Origin: Alisma plantago-aquatica
Lineage: Eukaryota > Streptophyta > Magnoliopsida > Alismatales > Alismataceae
Assembly: GCA_963693085.1 (NCBI GenBank)
Contig: OY856413.1
Span: 748,813,556-748,877,555, forward strand
Length of the DNA: 64,000 nt
Reading direction: 5' to 3'
Every line of letters starts with the position of its first letter. The first letter of the stretch is position 1. This document shows positions 1 through 12,213 of the stretch, piece by piece. Below the pieces are notes generated by a model. That model ran no database searches. It saw nothing but the letters and a program-made list of their open reading frames with translations, and was not told the origin of the DNA. The position numbers and the translations under genes were made by a program.

Positions 1-3000
1 CCGATACACTTCCTTGGAGCTGAAGTGGTGGCCGATACACCTTCCTGGAGCAGCCTGGTGGACGATAGCTTTGGACCTTGGAGTGCTTTGGAGCTTTGGT
101 GGCCGACAACCTTGGAGCTCAAAGTGCATCTTCTTCCTTGGAGCTTAAGGCGGGTTGCATAGTTTCTAACCCTAACTCTCTTACCTCTAGCTTTAACCTT
201 GTTACATGTGAGTAGACTAGCTTAGTTCCTTTCTTGTGCACCTTGCTTATATACCTTAGTGGCCGATATCCCTCTCTTGGGTTTAGGGTTCCTTGTATAC
301 CTTGCTTTTTAGGGTTTGTGCTCCCTTGTGTTGGAGGTTGAAGGTGACCTAGGGTTGGGCGATATCCCTTCCTTGTGGGTGTGTTGGGCGACACCCTTGT
401 CCTTGAGTTGAACGATATCAGTGTTCTTGGTGTTGGGCAACACCCTTCCTCTTGGGTTGGACGATAGGTTGACCTAGTATGAATGTTGGCCGACATGGTG
501 ACCATGTTGGGCGATATGGTTCCTTGGGTTGAGCAACACCTTTGTTTTTGAGTTGGACGGCATGGTGTTCCCCTTGGTGGACGATATGGTAGCTGGTGTC
601 GGGCGACATGATGAGTCCTTTAGGTTGGCCGATACCCTTACCCTTAAGTTGGGCGATAGGGTGAGCTAGGGTTTGTTGGCCGATATGGTGAGTACCCTTG
701 GAGATGGGCGATACTCTCTCTCTCTCTTGTTGGGCGACATGGTCTGATGGTGTTGGGCGACATGGATGTCCTTGAGTTGGACGATAGAATGGGTGCTCTT
801 GTGTTGAGTTATCTCCTTGTCCATGTGGTGGACGATAGGGCCAAGTAGTGCCATGTTGGATGATAGGCTATGTGCCCTGATGGCCGATACCATGATGGCC
901 GATACCATGATGGCCGATACCATGTTGGGCGACATGCCTTGGGCCATGATGGCCGATAGGGTTAGTGTGGTGGCCGATACCCATGTTGGGTGATAGGTTT
1001 CAGATGAGGGTTGTGAGGCTATAGTGAGGGTATGAGTTTCTTTGGTGATGGTCCCTTATGTGATAGAAGTGGATGTTTATACATTAACCAATAAAACGAT
1101 GGTGGTGTTTGTGATATCATCAATATGTAATATGTTGCCTTGCAAATAATAAGGATGCTAATGGTAGTAATGTATATGATGTTAGCCCTCATGTAATTGA
1201 TGCATGATGTGACCCTTATGCTTAATTGTTAATGATAAAGAAGATGATGATAACTACTCTAGTAGTTTGTTTAATGATAATAATGTTGGTAATAATGATG
1301 CTAAGTGACAGTTATGTTAAAGGTTGCTTCATGATAAAGATGACAATAGTTGATGACATAGTAATGACCTTGTTAATAATAGTGTTGGTTCTGTAAACAC
1401 AACATGATCTCTATATACCCTGATTGTTTGTACAATCTCGATATAAGGGTAAGTATCAGTATGATTGTTTAATGATGTACTTAACATACTTGATTACCAA
1501 ATAACTGTCATATTGATAAGTAGATTATCTTGAATGATATTTCATGATAGTGAGCATATTCCTTAAGTTGAATCTACAATTATTGCATACCTTAACTTTG
1601 CAGGTGATGACTTAGCCATGAAAGGGCTATGTGACATATGTAATGAGTAACATTACTTTGATAATTGCTCTATAAGATTATGTATGTGATGTGTTGGTCC
1701 CATGATGATGATGTGAGCCTTAAGAGGCAGTGACAGTACATGATGAGGGATTGAGACCCCGTGGTATGTGATGATCCTTGAGATGGATCTGGATGGTTGG
1801 CAAGAGGCCAAGTGGTAGCATGTGAAGTGGGATCCCTGAGATGGATCAGATTGATGTGTTTTCAATAATATTATGTTCTTTACTTGCTGTTATATCTTGC
1901 ATGTTATACAACTTGGTTGAATCTTGCAATCCATCTAAAAGATACTAATTAATCACAGTGAAATATATCATGTAGTTTGCCCTGGCCATAGATCCATCAT
2001 CGTCAGGACTTGGTGATGGTGAAACAGGTTTTCCTACGGGTTAACCTGGAAGCGCATATTGTTGAATATGTGTAGGTTGCTCCTAGCCTGAAAATGAGGA
2101 GGTAAGAGTGTAACTTCGGTTGAGACTCAAATATGTATGTAGAGCATGGTGAACATGCCCATGGCTCAGGATATGTGATGTATGGAGCATGAATGCGTTC
2201 ATGGCTCAGAGCACGGTGATCAGGCCCGTGGCTCAGTTTTACTAGCGCCGTGACCTGTACCAAGGCGGGCTAGAGAATGGGTAGCCTATGGAGCTAACCC
2301 TGTGGCTTAGACCACTTCAGCATGTGACTGCAGTCCTGCTTGTGCTGTACTCATGTACTGACCATGAGGTGGGAGGTCGTGGAGTCCGGCTCTTCCATTG
2401 ACCTTGTATGGCACCGTCTTGGGTTTCGTAACCGAAGGTTGGATTTGAACGGTACGGTTCAAATCCTCAGGGCATAATAAAATGTAATACAGCCATTTAG
2501 TATTTACTGATCAAATCAAACACGAAACATTGGTTGAGGCCTTGTTTGTTATACCTTGCAGGTTATGTGGCAATCTGTCTTATCTTGATAATCAGGTTAT
2601 GTGACATTATATTTTGTTCTAATAATCTTGTTACATGTTGATATATCTCATCTTGATAGTCATGTTCCATTGAAAGACATCTGGTTTTATGCTTTAGTAT
2701 AGCTGGTATGCTTGCCGGTAAGAATGATCTTGCTATATATATATAACTTCTTCTGATATATCTGCTCATGTTATAATTGCTGTTATAGATTCTCTTGCTG
2801 AGGTTCTATGGTTGCGGTGGGGAGCTATGTTTCCCGATGGGACAATTGTTCAATTGTCTCACTCCGCTGGTTTACACCCTTTTTAGGTGGTCGAGGTTGA
2901 CGTGGTCATGGTTGTGGTGTTGCGGACGAGCAGCTTGAGGAGCAGTAGAAGGCAAGCGATGGACATGCTGCTGTTTTGGATGTTTTGTAATAGAGTCTAA

Positions 3001-3372
3001 AGTCATCCCTGTACTCTCAGGTCCTTGGCAGTGTTTTGACGATGTTTCACGAAGATCGTTCGATGATATCTGTATATCCTGCTGTTGGCCGGATGTGGGC
3101 CTTTATGTATATATGAACAGGTGGTGAACTCATGTGATGGATGGACAGCTGTTCCTGAGCTGTGGACATGTGTCAGATCTTGTGTATGTACATATTTATA
3201 TGACATGTTTCTGTGCAGGATGAGGACTGGAAAGTAATAGTTTCATAGTTTATCAGTTTTCCGCAATCGGTTTTAATTGACCCGTGTTTTTGATAATCTG
3301 TGGTTATGGTGTTTTCCGCACGTTTTCGCGTAACACCTCGTTATCTGTGTGATAATGGGATGTGTTGCCACA
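1..3372 (+). repeat. 5' LTR of the Tekay-like element (left end missing)
   Basis: This stretch is nearly identical to the 3' LTR from about 8840 to 12213 and ends in the same TGTTGCCACA. The 3' LTR carries one extra copy of a 31-bp unit at its matching point, a longer CT run, and a few further small indels. The part missing at the left would contain the promoter, which in the 3' copy has a TATA box at 8710. The first 1,000 bp are packed with GGCCGATA/GGGCGACA motifs. Minus-strand ORFs here (for example 119-505) recur in both LTRs and look like artefacts of those repeats. Confidence 0.93.
230..990 (+). repeat. Interspersed TTGGCCGATA / TTGGGCGACA / TTGGACGATA motif cluster (5' LTR copy)
   Basis: A roughly 10-bp motif with consensus TTGG(C/G/A)CGA(T/C)A recurs about every 20-40 bp across this interval, some 25-30 times, separated by different short sequences. 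Three consecutive copies at about 888-930 read GATGGCCGATACCAT in tandem. The matching cluster in the 3' LTR is at about 8770-9850. No known cis-element is recognised. Confidence 0.8.
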
Positions 3373-3377
3373 AAGCT

Positions 3378-3389
3378 TGGTATCAGAGC
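3378..3389 (+). other. Primer binding site, initiator tRNA-Met type
   Basis: TGGTATCAGAGC starts five bases after the 5' LTR ends at 3372. It is the standard plant LTR-retrotransposon primer site, complementary to the 3' end of initiator tRNA-Met, where minus-strand cDNA synthesis begins. A leader of about 110 bp (3390-3498) separates it from the gag start codon. Confidence 0.95.
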
Positions 3390-3498
3390 TTTAGGTTCGC
3401 TGAGTCTACAGGGATCTAGGACTAGGTTGAGTCTGTTCTTATGAGTTTTCCAGGTTATCTTACAAAAATCTTCTGCCCTCAGCAGAAGAAAAGCCAAG

Positions 3499-4923
3499 AT
3501 GTCTGGAAACCACGAAGAACATGCTCCTGAGCATAGTGATGCTGCATCGGTTGATGGAGCAGATGGACGGGCACATGAAGATCGGGTGCCTGAGGTCCCC
3601 CAACCAGACCTAGCCATACTTGAACACCCTACCTACCAATAGCTTATGGGGCAGTTAATGGCTACGATGAATCTCATGGTTGAGCGATTACCAAAGCCTC
3701 CTCCGCGAGCACAGGTTCCCCATGGAGAAGCATCGGGTGTCGGGAAGACCTTTGAGCGGCTTCGCCGAGTCGGAGCTTCGGATTATGCTGGAACGGCTGA
3801 TCCAGTGGATGCAGATCTGTGGCTGACGAGTCTTGAAAAGGCTTTCCGGATCCTCGACATCCCCGAAGCAGACAAAGTAAAGCATGCTGTCTACCTTTTG
3901 AAGGGTAGTGCTGGTCACTGGTGGACCATCGAGGAAGAGAAGCGGCCTGGTGAGGTGATCTGTTGGGAAGTGTTTCGGCGCGAGTTCGTCACCAGATACT
4001 TTTCGAAGACGTACCTGGATGAGAAGATCAGTCTGTTTGAGAAGTTGCGGCAAGGAACGATGAACATCACCGAGTATGAAGCTAAGTTTATGGATCTGTT
4101 GAGGTTCTGTCCTCACATGGTGGCGACAGATGATGAACGGATCAGACGTTTCGAGAAGGGTTTGAGTGCTGAGTTGACAACCCCTGTGTCTGCGCTGGAA
4201 AACCGAGAGCGGTTTGCTACGTTTGTGGAATCAGTTCGACGGATCGAGAGGACAGTAAGGGAGAAAAGAGAGTCGGTGTCTCTTAAAAGACCTGCTCAGT
4301 TTCAAGGACGAAGGTTTTGTGGCTTCAAGAAACCCAGGTTTTCAGCACCGTCAGTGATGAGAAGTGCTGGTGTACCATCTCAGTGGTCTCCGAGTAAGGG
4401 AAAAGGTTATGTTTCTTCACCGTCTAAGGTGCACAGCTCAGCTTCGGTGGCAGTGACAGGGCCATCTAGGCCACGAGTTGACAATAGAGCATGTCATCTC
4501 TGTGGACAAGTCGGGCATTGGAAGTTCAATTGCCCGAATAGAGATGTTGAAGTGACGCAGCAACCGAGGCAGAGTTTCCAGAAGTCTGAGAGACCACAGC
4601 CCAGTGGTAGCAGAGGACGCGGTCAAGCGTCTCAAGATGGATCGTCTGCTCAAGGGAGCAGAGGTCGTGGACAGCAAGCAACGACTCGATTCTATGCCAT
4701 GAATCAGCCGGAGGCGATAGTCAACCCGCGAGTGGTGACAGGTCAGATGGAGTTATTTCATTCTGATATGTCTTCTTCTTGCTTTATATCTGTTCTGGTT
4801 GACCCGGGTGCTACACACTCTTTTATCTCCTATAGTATGCTTGAAAACTGTCATCTACCTGTTAGTTGTAAGAAGGATAGCTTGTTGTTAGAAACCCCTC
4901 TTGATGGTTCCTCTTTGCTTTGA
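3499..4923 (+). pseudogene. gag: gag and protease part of the gag-pol ORF (Ty3/gypsy), nonsense-interrupted
   Basis: The first ATG after the leader, at 3499, is in frame with everything to 8187, so I take it as the polyprotein start. A TAG at 3640-3642 (codon 48) interrupts it, and a second open stretch begins at the ATG at 3646. The Gag core (about residues 95-250) includes WLTSLEKAF and AGHWWTIEEE, the usual retrotransposon Gag fold. A CCHC zinc knuckle, CHLCGQVGHWKFNC, lies at residues 332-345 and would bind RNA, followed by an Arg/Gly/Ser-rich tail. The aspartic protease active site reads DPGATHSFIS, with the aspartate at residue 435; DPG in place of DSG/DTG is a variant seen in plant gypsy elements. 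The frame is closed by TGA at 4921-4923 within the protease. Confidence 0.93.
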
Positions 4924-7900
4924 GAAGAGTGTCCATCTTGTGTATTGTCTTTTTCGGGACACAGCATTTAGGTGGATCTCATACCACTTGATATGCAAGG
5001 TTTCGATGTTATCCTTGGGATGGATACCTTAGAGAAGTATAAGGTTGTCTTGGACTGTGGTTCCAAGCAGGCGGTGTTTGATGTTGCTGGAGAGAAGTGG
5101 ATCTTCCAGGGAGATAGGAAGATACTTCCGACGTGTCTGGTGTCAGCTATGGTGGCAGATAGGTTGTTGTGACAAGGATGTGAGGCGTTCTTAGCTCACG
5201 TTGTGGATACCGTTGTGGATACCAAGGCGAAAGGCCTTAACCTTGAAGAAATGTCAGTGGTCCGAGAGTTTGCAGATGTGTTTCCCGAGGAGTTTTCTGG
5301 TGTTCCTCCACCCCGAGAGATCGATTTTGAGATCAATCTGGTTCCGGGAACGCAGCCAATTGCACATACACCTTATAGGATGGCTCCAGCAGAGATGGTA
5401 GAGTTGAAGAAGTAGTTACAAGATTTGTTGGAGAAAGGTTTCATCAGACCGAGCACGTCACCTTGGGGTGCTCCCGTGTTGTTCGTTAAGAAGAAGGATG
5501 GTTCAATGCGGTTGTGTATAGACTACCGACAGTTGAACAAGGTCACGATTAAGAATAAGTACCCATTGCCGAGGATAGATGACCTGTTCGATCAGTTGTG
5601 TTGTGCTACAGTGTTTTCGAAGATCGATCTACGGTCTGGATATCATCAGTTGAGGATAAATGCGGATGACATACCAAAGTCAGCCTTTAGGACGAGGTAT
5701 GGTCATTTTGAGTTTGTGGTTATGCCGTTTGGATTAACCAATGCACCTGCTGCTTTCATGGACCTGATGAACACAGTGTTTCGTCCGTTCTTAGATCAGT
5801 TTGTTGTAGTTTTTATAGACGACATCTTGATCTATAGTCAGAACCGGCTAGAGCATGAGCAACATCTTCGTCAAGCGTTGACTCTCCTTCGTCAACATCA
5901 GTTGTATGCTAAGTTTAGTAAGTGTGAGTTCTGGTTGGATGAAGTGACTTTCTTAGGTCATGTGATATCTGCTGAAGGAGTCAAAGTAGATCCGAAGAAA
6001 GTGGAATCTGTTGCGGATTGGGAACAGTCGAAGACGCCGACGGAAGTTCATAGTTTCCTTGGTCTAGCAGGATACTACCAGAGGTTTATCAAGGACTTCA
6101 ATTCGATAGCTCTACCGATGACGAAGTTGACTAGGAAGAATGTACCTTTTGTTTGGAATGATCGATGTCAGCAAGCTTTCCAAAGTTTGAAGGAAAAGCT
6201 AACCAGTGCTCCAGTGTTGATCTTGCCAGAATCTGGAAAAGGCTATGTTGTTTTCTGTGATGCGTCCAAGAAAGGTTTGGGTTGTGTGCTGATGCAGGAA
6301 GATCATGTGGTTTCTTTTGCTTCGCGACAGCTTAAGAAACACGAGGAGAACTATCCGACCCATGACTTGGAGCTGGCAGCAGTGGTTCATGCGTTAAAGA
6401 TTTGGAGACACTCTCTTTATGGAGAAGTGTGTCAGATCTTTACAGATCACAAGAATCTGAAGTACATCTTCTCACAGCAAGAGTTGAACATGCAACAGCA
6501 TCGGTGGATGGAGTTGATCAATGATTATGATTGCACTATCGAGTATCATCCTGGTAAGGCGAATGTGGTAGCAGACGCGCTTAGCAGAAAGTCTTCTACT
6601 CCCAAGAAGGCACATATGAGTTCTTTGGTATGCCATAGGCGGGACATGTTAGTCTCCTTACGACAGATGAACGTACAGATGGAGGTTTCCTCGATAGCTG
6701 GACTTTTAGCACAGATGCAAATCAAGCCCACGTTGAGACAGCAGATCAAGGATGCACAGCAAACGGATGATACAGTACAGCTAATCAGATCAGAGTTTGG
6801 CAGCGAAAAGCGTGATGGGTTCCATGAGTCCGAGGATGGAGTGGTTTGCTATCATAATAGGATGGTGGTTCCAGATGCTGATAATCTGAGGAAGTTGGTG
6901 CTCGAGGAAGCACACACGTCGATGTATGCTATGCATCCAGGCGTCACCAAAATGTATCATAGTCTGAAGGACTTGTACTGGTGGCCCGGCTTGAAGAAAG
7001 ATGTAGCTGAGTTTGTGGCTAGGTGTGCGGTGTGTCAGCAAGTCAAGGCTGAGCATCAAAAGCCGGCAGGTACGTTGCAACCTTTGCCTATACCACTGTG
7101 GAAATGGGATCATATAACCATGGATTTCGTAGTTGGTCTACCCAGGACAACTAGGAATCATGATTCCATTTGGGTGATAGTGGACAGATTAACGAAGTCT
7201 GCCCATTTCATACCTGTGAAGACCACGTATACAGCTGAAAAGCTCGCTCGAGTATATGTGGATGAGATAGTTCGTTTTCATGGTGTGCCAGCAACGATAG
7301 TTTCTGATAGAGGTCCTCAGTTTACAAGTCGTTTTTGGGAACAGTTGCACAGGGCGATGGGAACGCAGTTGAAGTTCAGTACCGCTTTCCACCCACAGAC
7401 AGATGGACAGTCTGAGAGAACTATTCAGACTTTGGAGGATCTTCTTCGTGCTTGTGTTTTGCAGTTCCTAGGCAGTTGGGACGTACATCTCAGTTTGATA
7501 GAGTTTGCCTACAACAATAGCTATCAGTGGAGCATTGACATGGCTCCCTATGAGGCTTTGTATGGGAGGAAGTGCAGATCTCCTTTGTGTTGGTATGAAT
7601 CAGGTGAATATCAGCTTTTGGGCCCTGAGTTAGTACAACAAACGACAGAAAAGATCAAGGTGATACAACAACAGTTGAAAGCGGCACAAGACAGGCAGAA
7701 GTCTTATGCAGACAATCGCCAACGACCCTTGGAGTTCCAGGTGGGAGACAAGGTGTATCTTAAAGTCTCTCCGTGGAAAGGTGTGCTGAGGTTTGGACGG
7801 AAAGGTAAGTTAGCTCCCAGATATATGGGGCCTTACCCAGTCTTAGCACGTGTTGGCAAGGTGGCTTACTAGTTAGAGTTGCCTCCAGAGTTGCATAGGT

Positions 7901-8187
7901 TACATCCAGTGTTCCATGTCAGTATGCTGAAGAAAAGTCATCCGGATACAGGAACAGTGATACAACCGGTTGAAGTTGAGCTTGACGAAGATGTGACTTA
8001 TGAAGAGGGTCCTATGATGATCCTTGACAGAAGAGTCAAGAAGTTGAAGAGAAAGGATCTGGTTCTTGTGAAAGTCCTTTGGCATCACCGTGGCGTTGAG
8101 GAAGCCATGTGGGAGCTTGAGGAAGAGATGAGGAGGAAGTATCCCTCGCTTTTCTTTTCGGATTTCGGGGACGAAATCCTTTTGTAG
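4924..8187 (+). pseudogene. pol: pol part of the gag-pol ORF: protease end, RT, RNase H, integrase, chromodomain
   Basis: It continues the gag frame without any indel but is cut by TAG 4969-4971, TGA 5170-5172, TAG 5413-5415 and TAG 7870-7872. Reverse transcriptase has [20 protein letters not shown] near residue 675 and the catalytic FIDD at residues 774-775. RNase H acidic positions are in FCDASKKG (D921) and [11 protein letters not shown] (D983). The integrase has an HHCC finger (HPGVTKMYH ... CAVC), then D1209, D1270 and E1306, a D,D-35-E arrangement, followed by a GPY/F module ([11 protein letters not shown]). The last about 50 residues (ILDRRVKKLKRKDLVLVKVL ... EAMWELEEEMRRKYPSLF) form a chromodomain of the Tekay type, thought to steer integration to marked chromatin. 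Length and domain order are normal; only the stops disable it. Confidence 0.94.
8160..8179 (+). other. Perfect 8-bp stem-loop at the pol 3' end
   Basis: GGATTTCG, loop GGGA, CGAAATCC: perfect eight-base arms overlapping the last pol codons, 19 bp before the 3' LTR. The related element next door has the same arms with an AGGA loop at 12672-12691, while the sequences around both have diverged. No classic long purine tract directly abuts this LTR (the junction reads TTTATGGC|TGTAAGG). Confidence 0.75.
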
Positions 8188-8709
8188 AGGTTTATGGCTG
8201 TAAGGACCCTGACCTGTGTTTAGGGTTTACCCTGTTTGTTTTGCTTGATCTTGGTGCTTTGGTGCTTGCTAATCACCTTTAGTGGTGATTAGGGTTTGGT
8301 TGTGCTTTGTTGAGAGTTCGAGGGGCTACTTGCAAATAACCCAAGTTTAGGGTTTTGTGGGCAAGTTTGCCATCTTGTGAGATGTTTTCCCTCTTTGCTT
8401 CCTCTAGGGTTGAGAGGAAGGCTTGGGCTTGTTGTTTGAGTCCTTTGGGCCTGAGTTGAGCTTGTTTGGGCCTTGGAGTTCCTTGTTTGGGCTTGCTTGA
8501 GCCTTGTGTCGCCCAGGGCAGGTGGTGTGTCGCCCAGTAGCTCTTGTTGTGTTGCCCAGTTGGCTTGTCTTGGTTGATGGACACATGGTGCACATCTTGG
8601 ACAAGTGCCTTATGGCTTGCATGAGAGGTGGCTTGAGTTGGTGGACATGTGTCCCTTGGGTGGACGACACATAGCATGGTTGTACCTTGGTTTCTCCTCC
8701 CCTTCTTCC

Positions 8710-8716
8710 TATATAG
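8710..8716 (+). promoter_or_regulatory. Likely TATA box of the Tekay-like LTR
   Basis: TATATAG lies about 510 bp into the LTR and just upstream of a pyrimidine-rich stretch (CTCTTCTCCTTGCC), a common plant transcription-start setting. By position it would drive the element's genomic RNA. The GGCCGATA motif cluster begins about 100 bp downstream. Confidence 0.55.
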
Positions 8717-8769
8717 GTAGCTCTTCTCCTTGCCTTAGTCTCCTTTGGTCCTTTGGTCTCCCCTCCACC

Positions 8770-9850
8770 CTTGGTGCACGATATCCCTCTCCATCTTGCT
8801 TGTGTTGGCCGATACACTTCCTTGGAGCTGAAGTGGTGGCCGATACACTTCCTTGGAGCTGAAGTGGTGGCCGATACACCTTCCTGGAGCAGCCTGGTGG
8901 ACGATAGCTTTGGACCTTAGAGTGCTTTGGAGCTTTGGTGGCCGACAACCTTGGAGCTCAAAGTGCATCTTCTTCCTTGGAGCTTAAGGCGGGTTGCATA
9001 GTTTCTAACCCTAACTCTCTTACCTCTAGCTTTAACCTTGTTACATGTGAGTAGACTAGCTTAGTTCCTTTCTTGTGCACCTTGCTTATATACCTTAGTG
9101 GCCGATATCCCTCTCTTGGGTTTAGGGTTCCTTGTATACCTTGCTTTTTAGGGTTTGTGCTCCCTTGTGTTGGAGGTTGAAGGTGACCTAGGGTTGGGCG
9201 ATATCCCTTCCTTGTGGGTGTGTTGGGCGACACCCTTTTCCTTGAGTTGAACGATATCAGTGTTCTTGCTGTTGGGCAACACCCTTCCTCTTGGGTTGGA
9301 TGATAGGTTGACCTAGTATGGATGTTGGCCGACATGGTGACCATGTTGGGCGATATGGTTCCTTGGGTTGAGCAACACCTTTGTTTCTGAGTTGGACGGC
9401 ATGGTGTTCCCCTTGGTGGACGATATGGTAGCTGGTGTTGGGCGACATGATGAGTCCTTTAGGTTGGCCGATACCCTTACCCTTGAGTTGGGCGATAGGG
9501 TGAGCTAGGGTTTGTTGGCTGATATGGTGAGTACCCTTGGAGATGGGCGATACTCTCTCTCTCTCTCTCTCTCTCTTGTTGGGTGACATGGTCTGATGGT
9601 GTTGGGCGACATGGATGTCCTTGAGTTGGACGATAGAATGGGTGCTCTTGTGTTGAGTTATCTCCTTGTCCATGTGGTGGACGATAGGGCCAAGTAGTGC
9701 CATGTTGGACGATAGGCTATGTGCCCTGATGGCCGATACCATGATGGCCGATACCATGATGGCCGATACCATGTTGGGCGACATGCCTTGGGCCATGATG
9801 GCCGATAGGGTTAGTGTGGTGGCCGATACCCATGTTGGGTGATAGGTTTC
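8770..9850 (+). repeat. Interspersed GGCCGATA / GGGCGACA motif cluster (3' LTR copy)
   Basis: Same motif family as at 230-990, plus the upstream part missing from the 5' copy. It includes two tandem 31-bp units at about 8809-8870 (GGCCGATACACTTCCTTGG...), where the 5' LTR copy in the window retains only one before the edge. A (CT)12 run at about 9553-9576 is nearly twice as long as its 5' LTR counterpart near 714-726, showing slippage since insertion. Confidence 0.8.
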
Positions 9851-12213
9851 AGATGAGGGTTGTGAGGCTATAGTGAGGGTATGAGTTTCTTTGGTGACGG
9901 TCTAGAAGTGGATGTTTATACATTAACCAATAAAATGATGGTGGTGTTTGTGATATCATCAATATGTAATATGTTGCCTTGCAAATAATAAGGATGCTAA
10001 TGGTAGTAATGTATATGATGTTAGCCCTCATGTAATTGATGCATGATGTGACCCTTATGCTTAATTGTTAATGATAAAGAAGATGATGATAACTAATCTA
10101 GTAGTTTGTTTAATGATAATAATGTTGGTAATAATGATGCTAAGTGACAGTTATGTTAAAGGTTGCTTCATGATAAAGATGGCAATAGTTGATGACATAG
10201 TAATGACCTTGTTAATAATAGTGTTGGTTCTGTAAACACAACATGATCTCTATATACCCTGATTGTTTGTACAATCTCGATATAAGGGTAAGTATCAGTA
10301 TGATTGTTTAATGATGTACTTAACATACTTGATTACCAAATAACTGTCATATTGATAAGTAGATTATCTTGAATGATATTTCATGATAGTGAGCATATTC
10401 CTTAAGTTGAATCTACAATTATTGCATACCTTAACCTTGCAGGTGATGACTTAGCCATGAAAGGGCTATGTGACATATGTAATGAGTAACATTACTTTGA
10501 TAATTGCTCTATAAGATTATGTATGTGATGTGTTGGTCCCATGATGATGATGTGAGCCTTAAGAGGCAGTGACAGTACATGCTGAGGGATTGAGACCCCG
10601 TGGTATGTGATGATCCTTGAGATGGATCTGGATGGTTGGCAAGAGGCCAAGTGGTAGCATGTGAAGTGGGATCCCTGAGATGGATCAGATTGATGTGTTT
10701 TCAATAATATTATGTTCTTTACTTTCTGTTATATCTTGCATGTTATACAACTTGGTTGAATCTTGCAATCCATCTAAAAGATACTAATTAATCACAGTGA
10801 AATATATCATGTAGTTTGCCCTGGCCATAGATCAATCATCGTCAGGACTTGGTGATGGTGAAACAGGTTTTTCCTACGGGTTAACCTGGAAGCGCATATT
10901 GTTGAATATGTGTAGGTTGCTCCTAGCCTGAAAATGAGGAGGTTAGAGTGTAACTTCGGTTGCAGACTGAGATATGTATGTAGAGCATGGTGAACAGGCC
11001 CATGGCTCAGGATATGTGATGTATGGAGCATGAATGCGTTCATGGCTCAGAGCACGGTGATCAGGCCCGTGGCTCAGTTTTACTAGCGTCGTGACCTGTA
11101 CCAAGGCGGGCTAGAGAATGGGTAGCCTATGGAGCTAACCCTGTGGCTTAGACCACTTCAGCATGTGACTGCGGTCCTGCTTGTGTTGTACTCATGTACT
11201 GACCATGAGGTGGGAGGTCGTGGAGTCCGGCTCTTCCATTGACCTTGTATGGCACCGTCTTGGGTTTCGTAACCGAAGGTTGGATTTGAACAGTACGGTT
11301 CAAATCCTCAGGGCATAATAAAATGTAATACAGCCGTTTAGTATTTACTGATCAAATCAAACACGAAACATTGGTTGAGGCCTTGTTTGTTATACCTTGC
11401 AGGTTATGTGGCAATCTGTCTTATCTTGATAATCAGGTTATGTGACATTATATTCTGTTCTAATAATCCTGTTACATGTTGATATATCTCATCTTGATAG
11501 TCATGTTCCTTTGAAAGACATCTGGTTTTACGCTTTAGTACAGCTGGTATGCTTGCCGGTAAGAATGATCTTGCTATATATATATAACTGCTTCTGATAT
11601 ATCTGCTCATGTTATAATTGCTGTTATAGATTCTCTTGCTGAGGTTCTATGGTTGCGGTGGGGAGCTATGTTTCCCGCTGGGACAATTGTTCAATTGTCT
11701 CACTCCGCTGGTTTACTCCCTTTTTAGGTGGTCGAGGTAGACGTGGTCGTGGTTGTGGTGTTGCGGACGAGCAACTTGAGGAGCAGTAGAAGGCAAGCGA
11801 TGGACATGCTGCTGTTTTGGATGTTTTGTAATAGAGTCTAGAGTCATCCCTGTACTCTCAGGTCTTTGGCAGTGTTTTGACGATGTTTCACGAAGATCGT
11901 TCGATGATATCTGTATATCCTGCTGTTGGCCGGATGTGGGCCTTTATGTATATATGAATAGGTGGTGAGCTCATGTGATGGATGGACAACTGTTCCTGAG
12001 CTGTGGACACGTGTCAGATCTTGTGTATGTACATATTTATATGACATGTTTCTGTGCAGGATGAGGACTGGAATGTAATAGTTTCACAGTTTATCAGTTT
12101 TCCGCAATCGGTTTTAATTAACCCGTGTTTTTGATAATCTGTGGTTATGGTGTTTTCCACACATTTTCGCGTAACACCTCGTTATCTGTGTGATAATGGG
12201 ATGTGTTGCCACA

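Larger units (their letters stand above)
1..12213 (+). mobile_element. Tekay/Del-like Ty3/gypsy LTR retrotransposon (chromovirus), 5' end outside window
   Basis: The element consists of a 5' LTR cut by the window edge (1-3372), a primer site (3378-3389), one gag-pol reading frame (3499-8187) and a complete 3' LTR (8199-12213). Domain order is Gag, zinc knuckle, protease, reverse transcriptase, RNase H, integrase and chromodomain, which is the Ty3/gypsy order; the C-terminal chromodomain and very long LTRs point to the Tekay/Del lineage. By eye the two LTRs differ at roughly 1-3% of positions plus small indels, so the insertion is fairly young compared with its neighbours. It lies inside the remnant of a related element whose pol end and LTR follow directly. 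The 5' target duplication cannot be seen, so the insertion site is not confirmed. Coding capacity is destroyed by six stops. Confidence 0.93.
8199..12213 (+). repeat. 3' LTR of the Tekay-like element, 4,015 bp
   Basis: It runs from TGTAAGGACCCTGACC to TGTTGCCACA, that is TG...CA. A TATA-like box lies at 8710. Its end (about 11650-12213, GGAGCTATGTTTCCCGCTGG onward) is similar in layout to the ends of the LTRs at 12711-17779 and 47983-50849, showing a wider gypsy family. Minus-strand ORFs of 60-180 codons inside it match those of the 5' LTR and show no recognisable protein domain. Confidence 0.93.

Noticed and set aside
119..505. Minus-strand ORFs in the Tekay-like LTRs (119-505, 666-947, 8958-9344, 9257-9796 and others)
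   Set aside because: They recur in both LTRs, lie in motif-repeat DNA and translate to Gln/Pro/Arg-rich repeats with no domain. Non-coding LTR sequence explains them.
3688..4116. Minus-strand ORF opposite gag, and similar ones at 4438-4677, 6790-7113 and elsewhere opposite pol
   Set aside because: They are shadows of the plus-strand gag-pol frame.
4921..5415. Programmed readthrough or recoding at the in-frame stops of gag-pol
   Set aside because: Six scattered stops, including two in pol that interrupt essential domains, fit mutation better than recoding.
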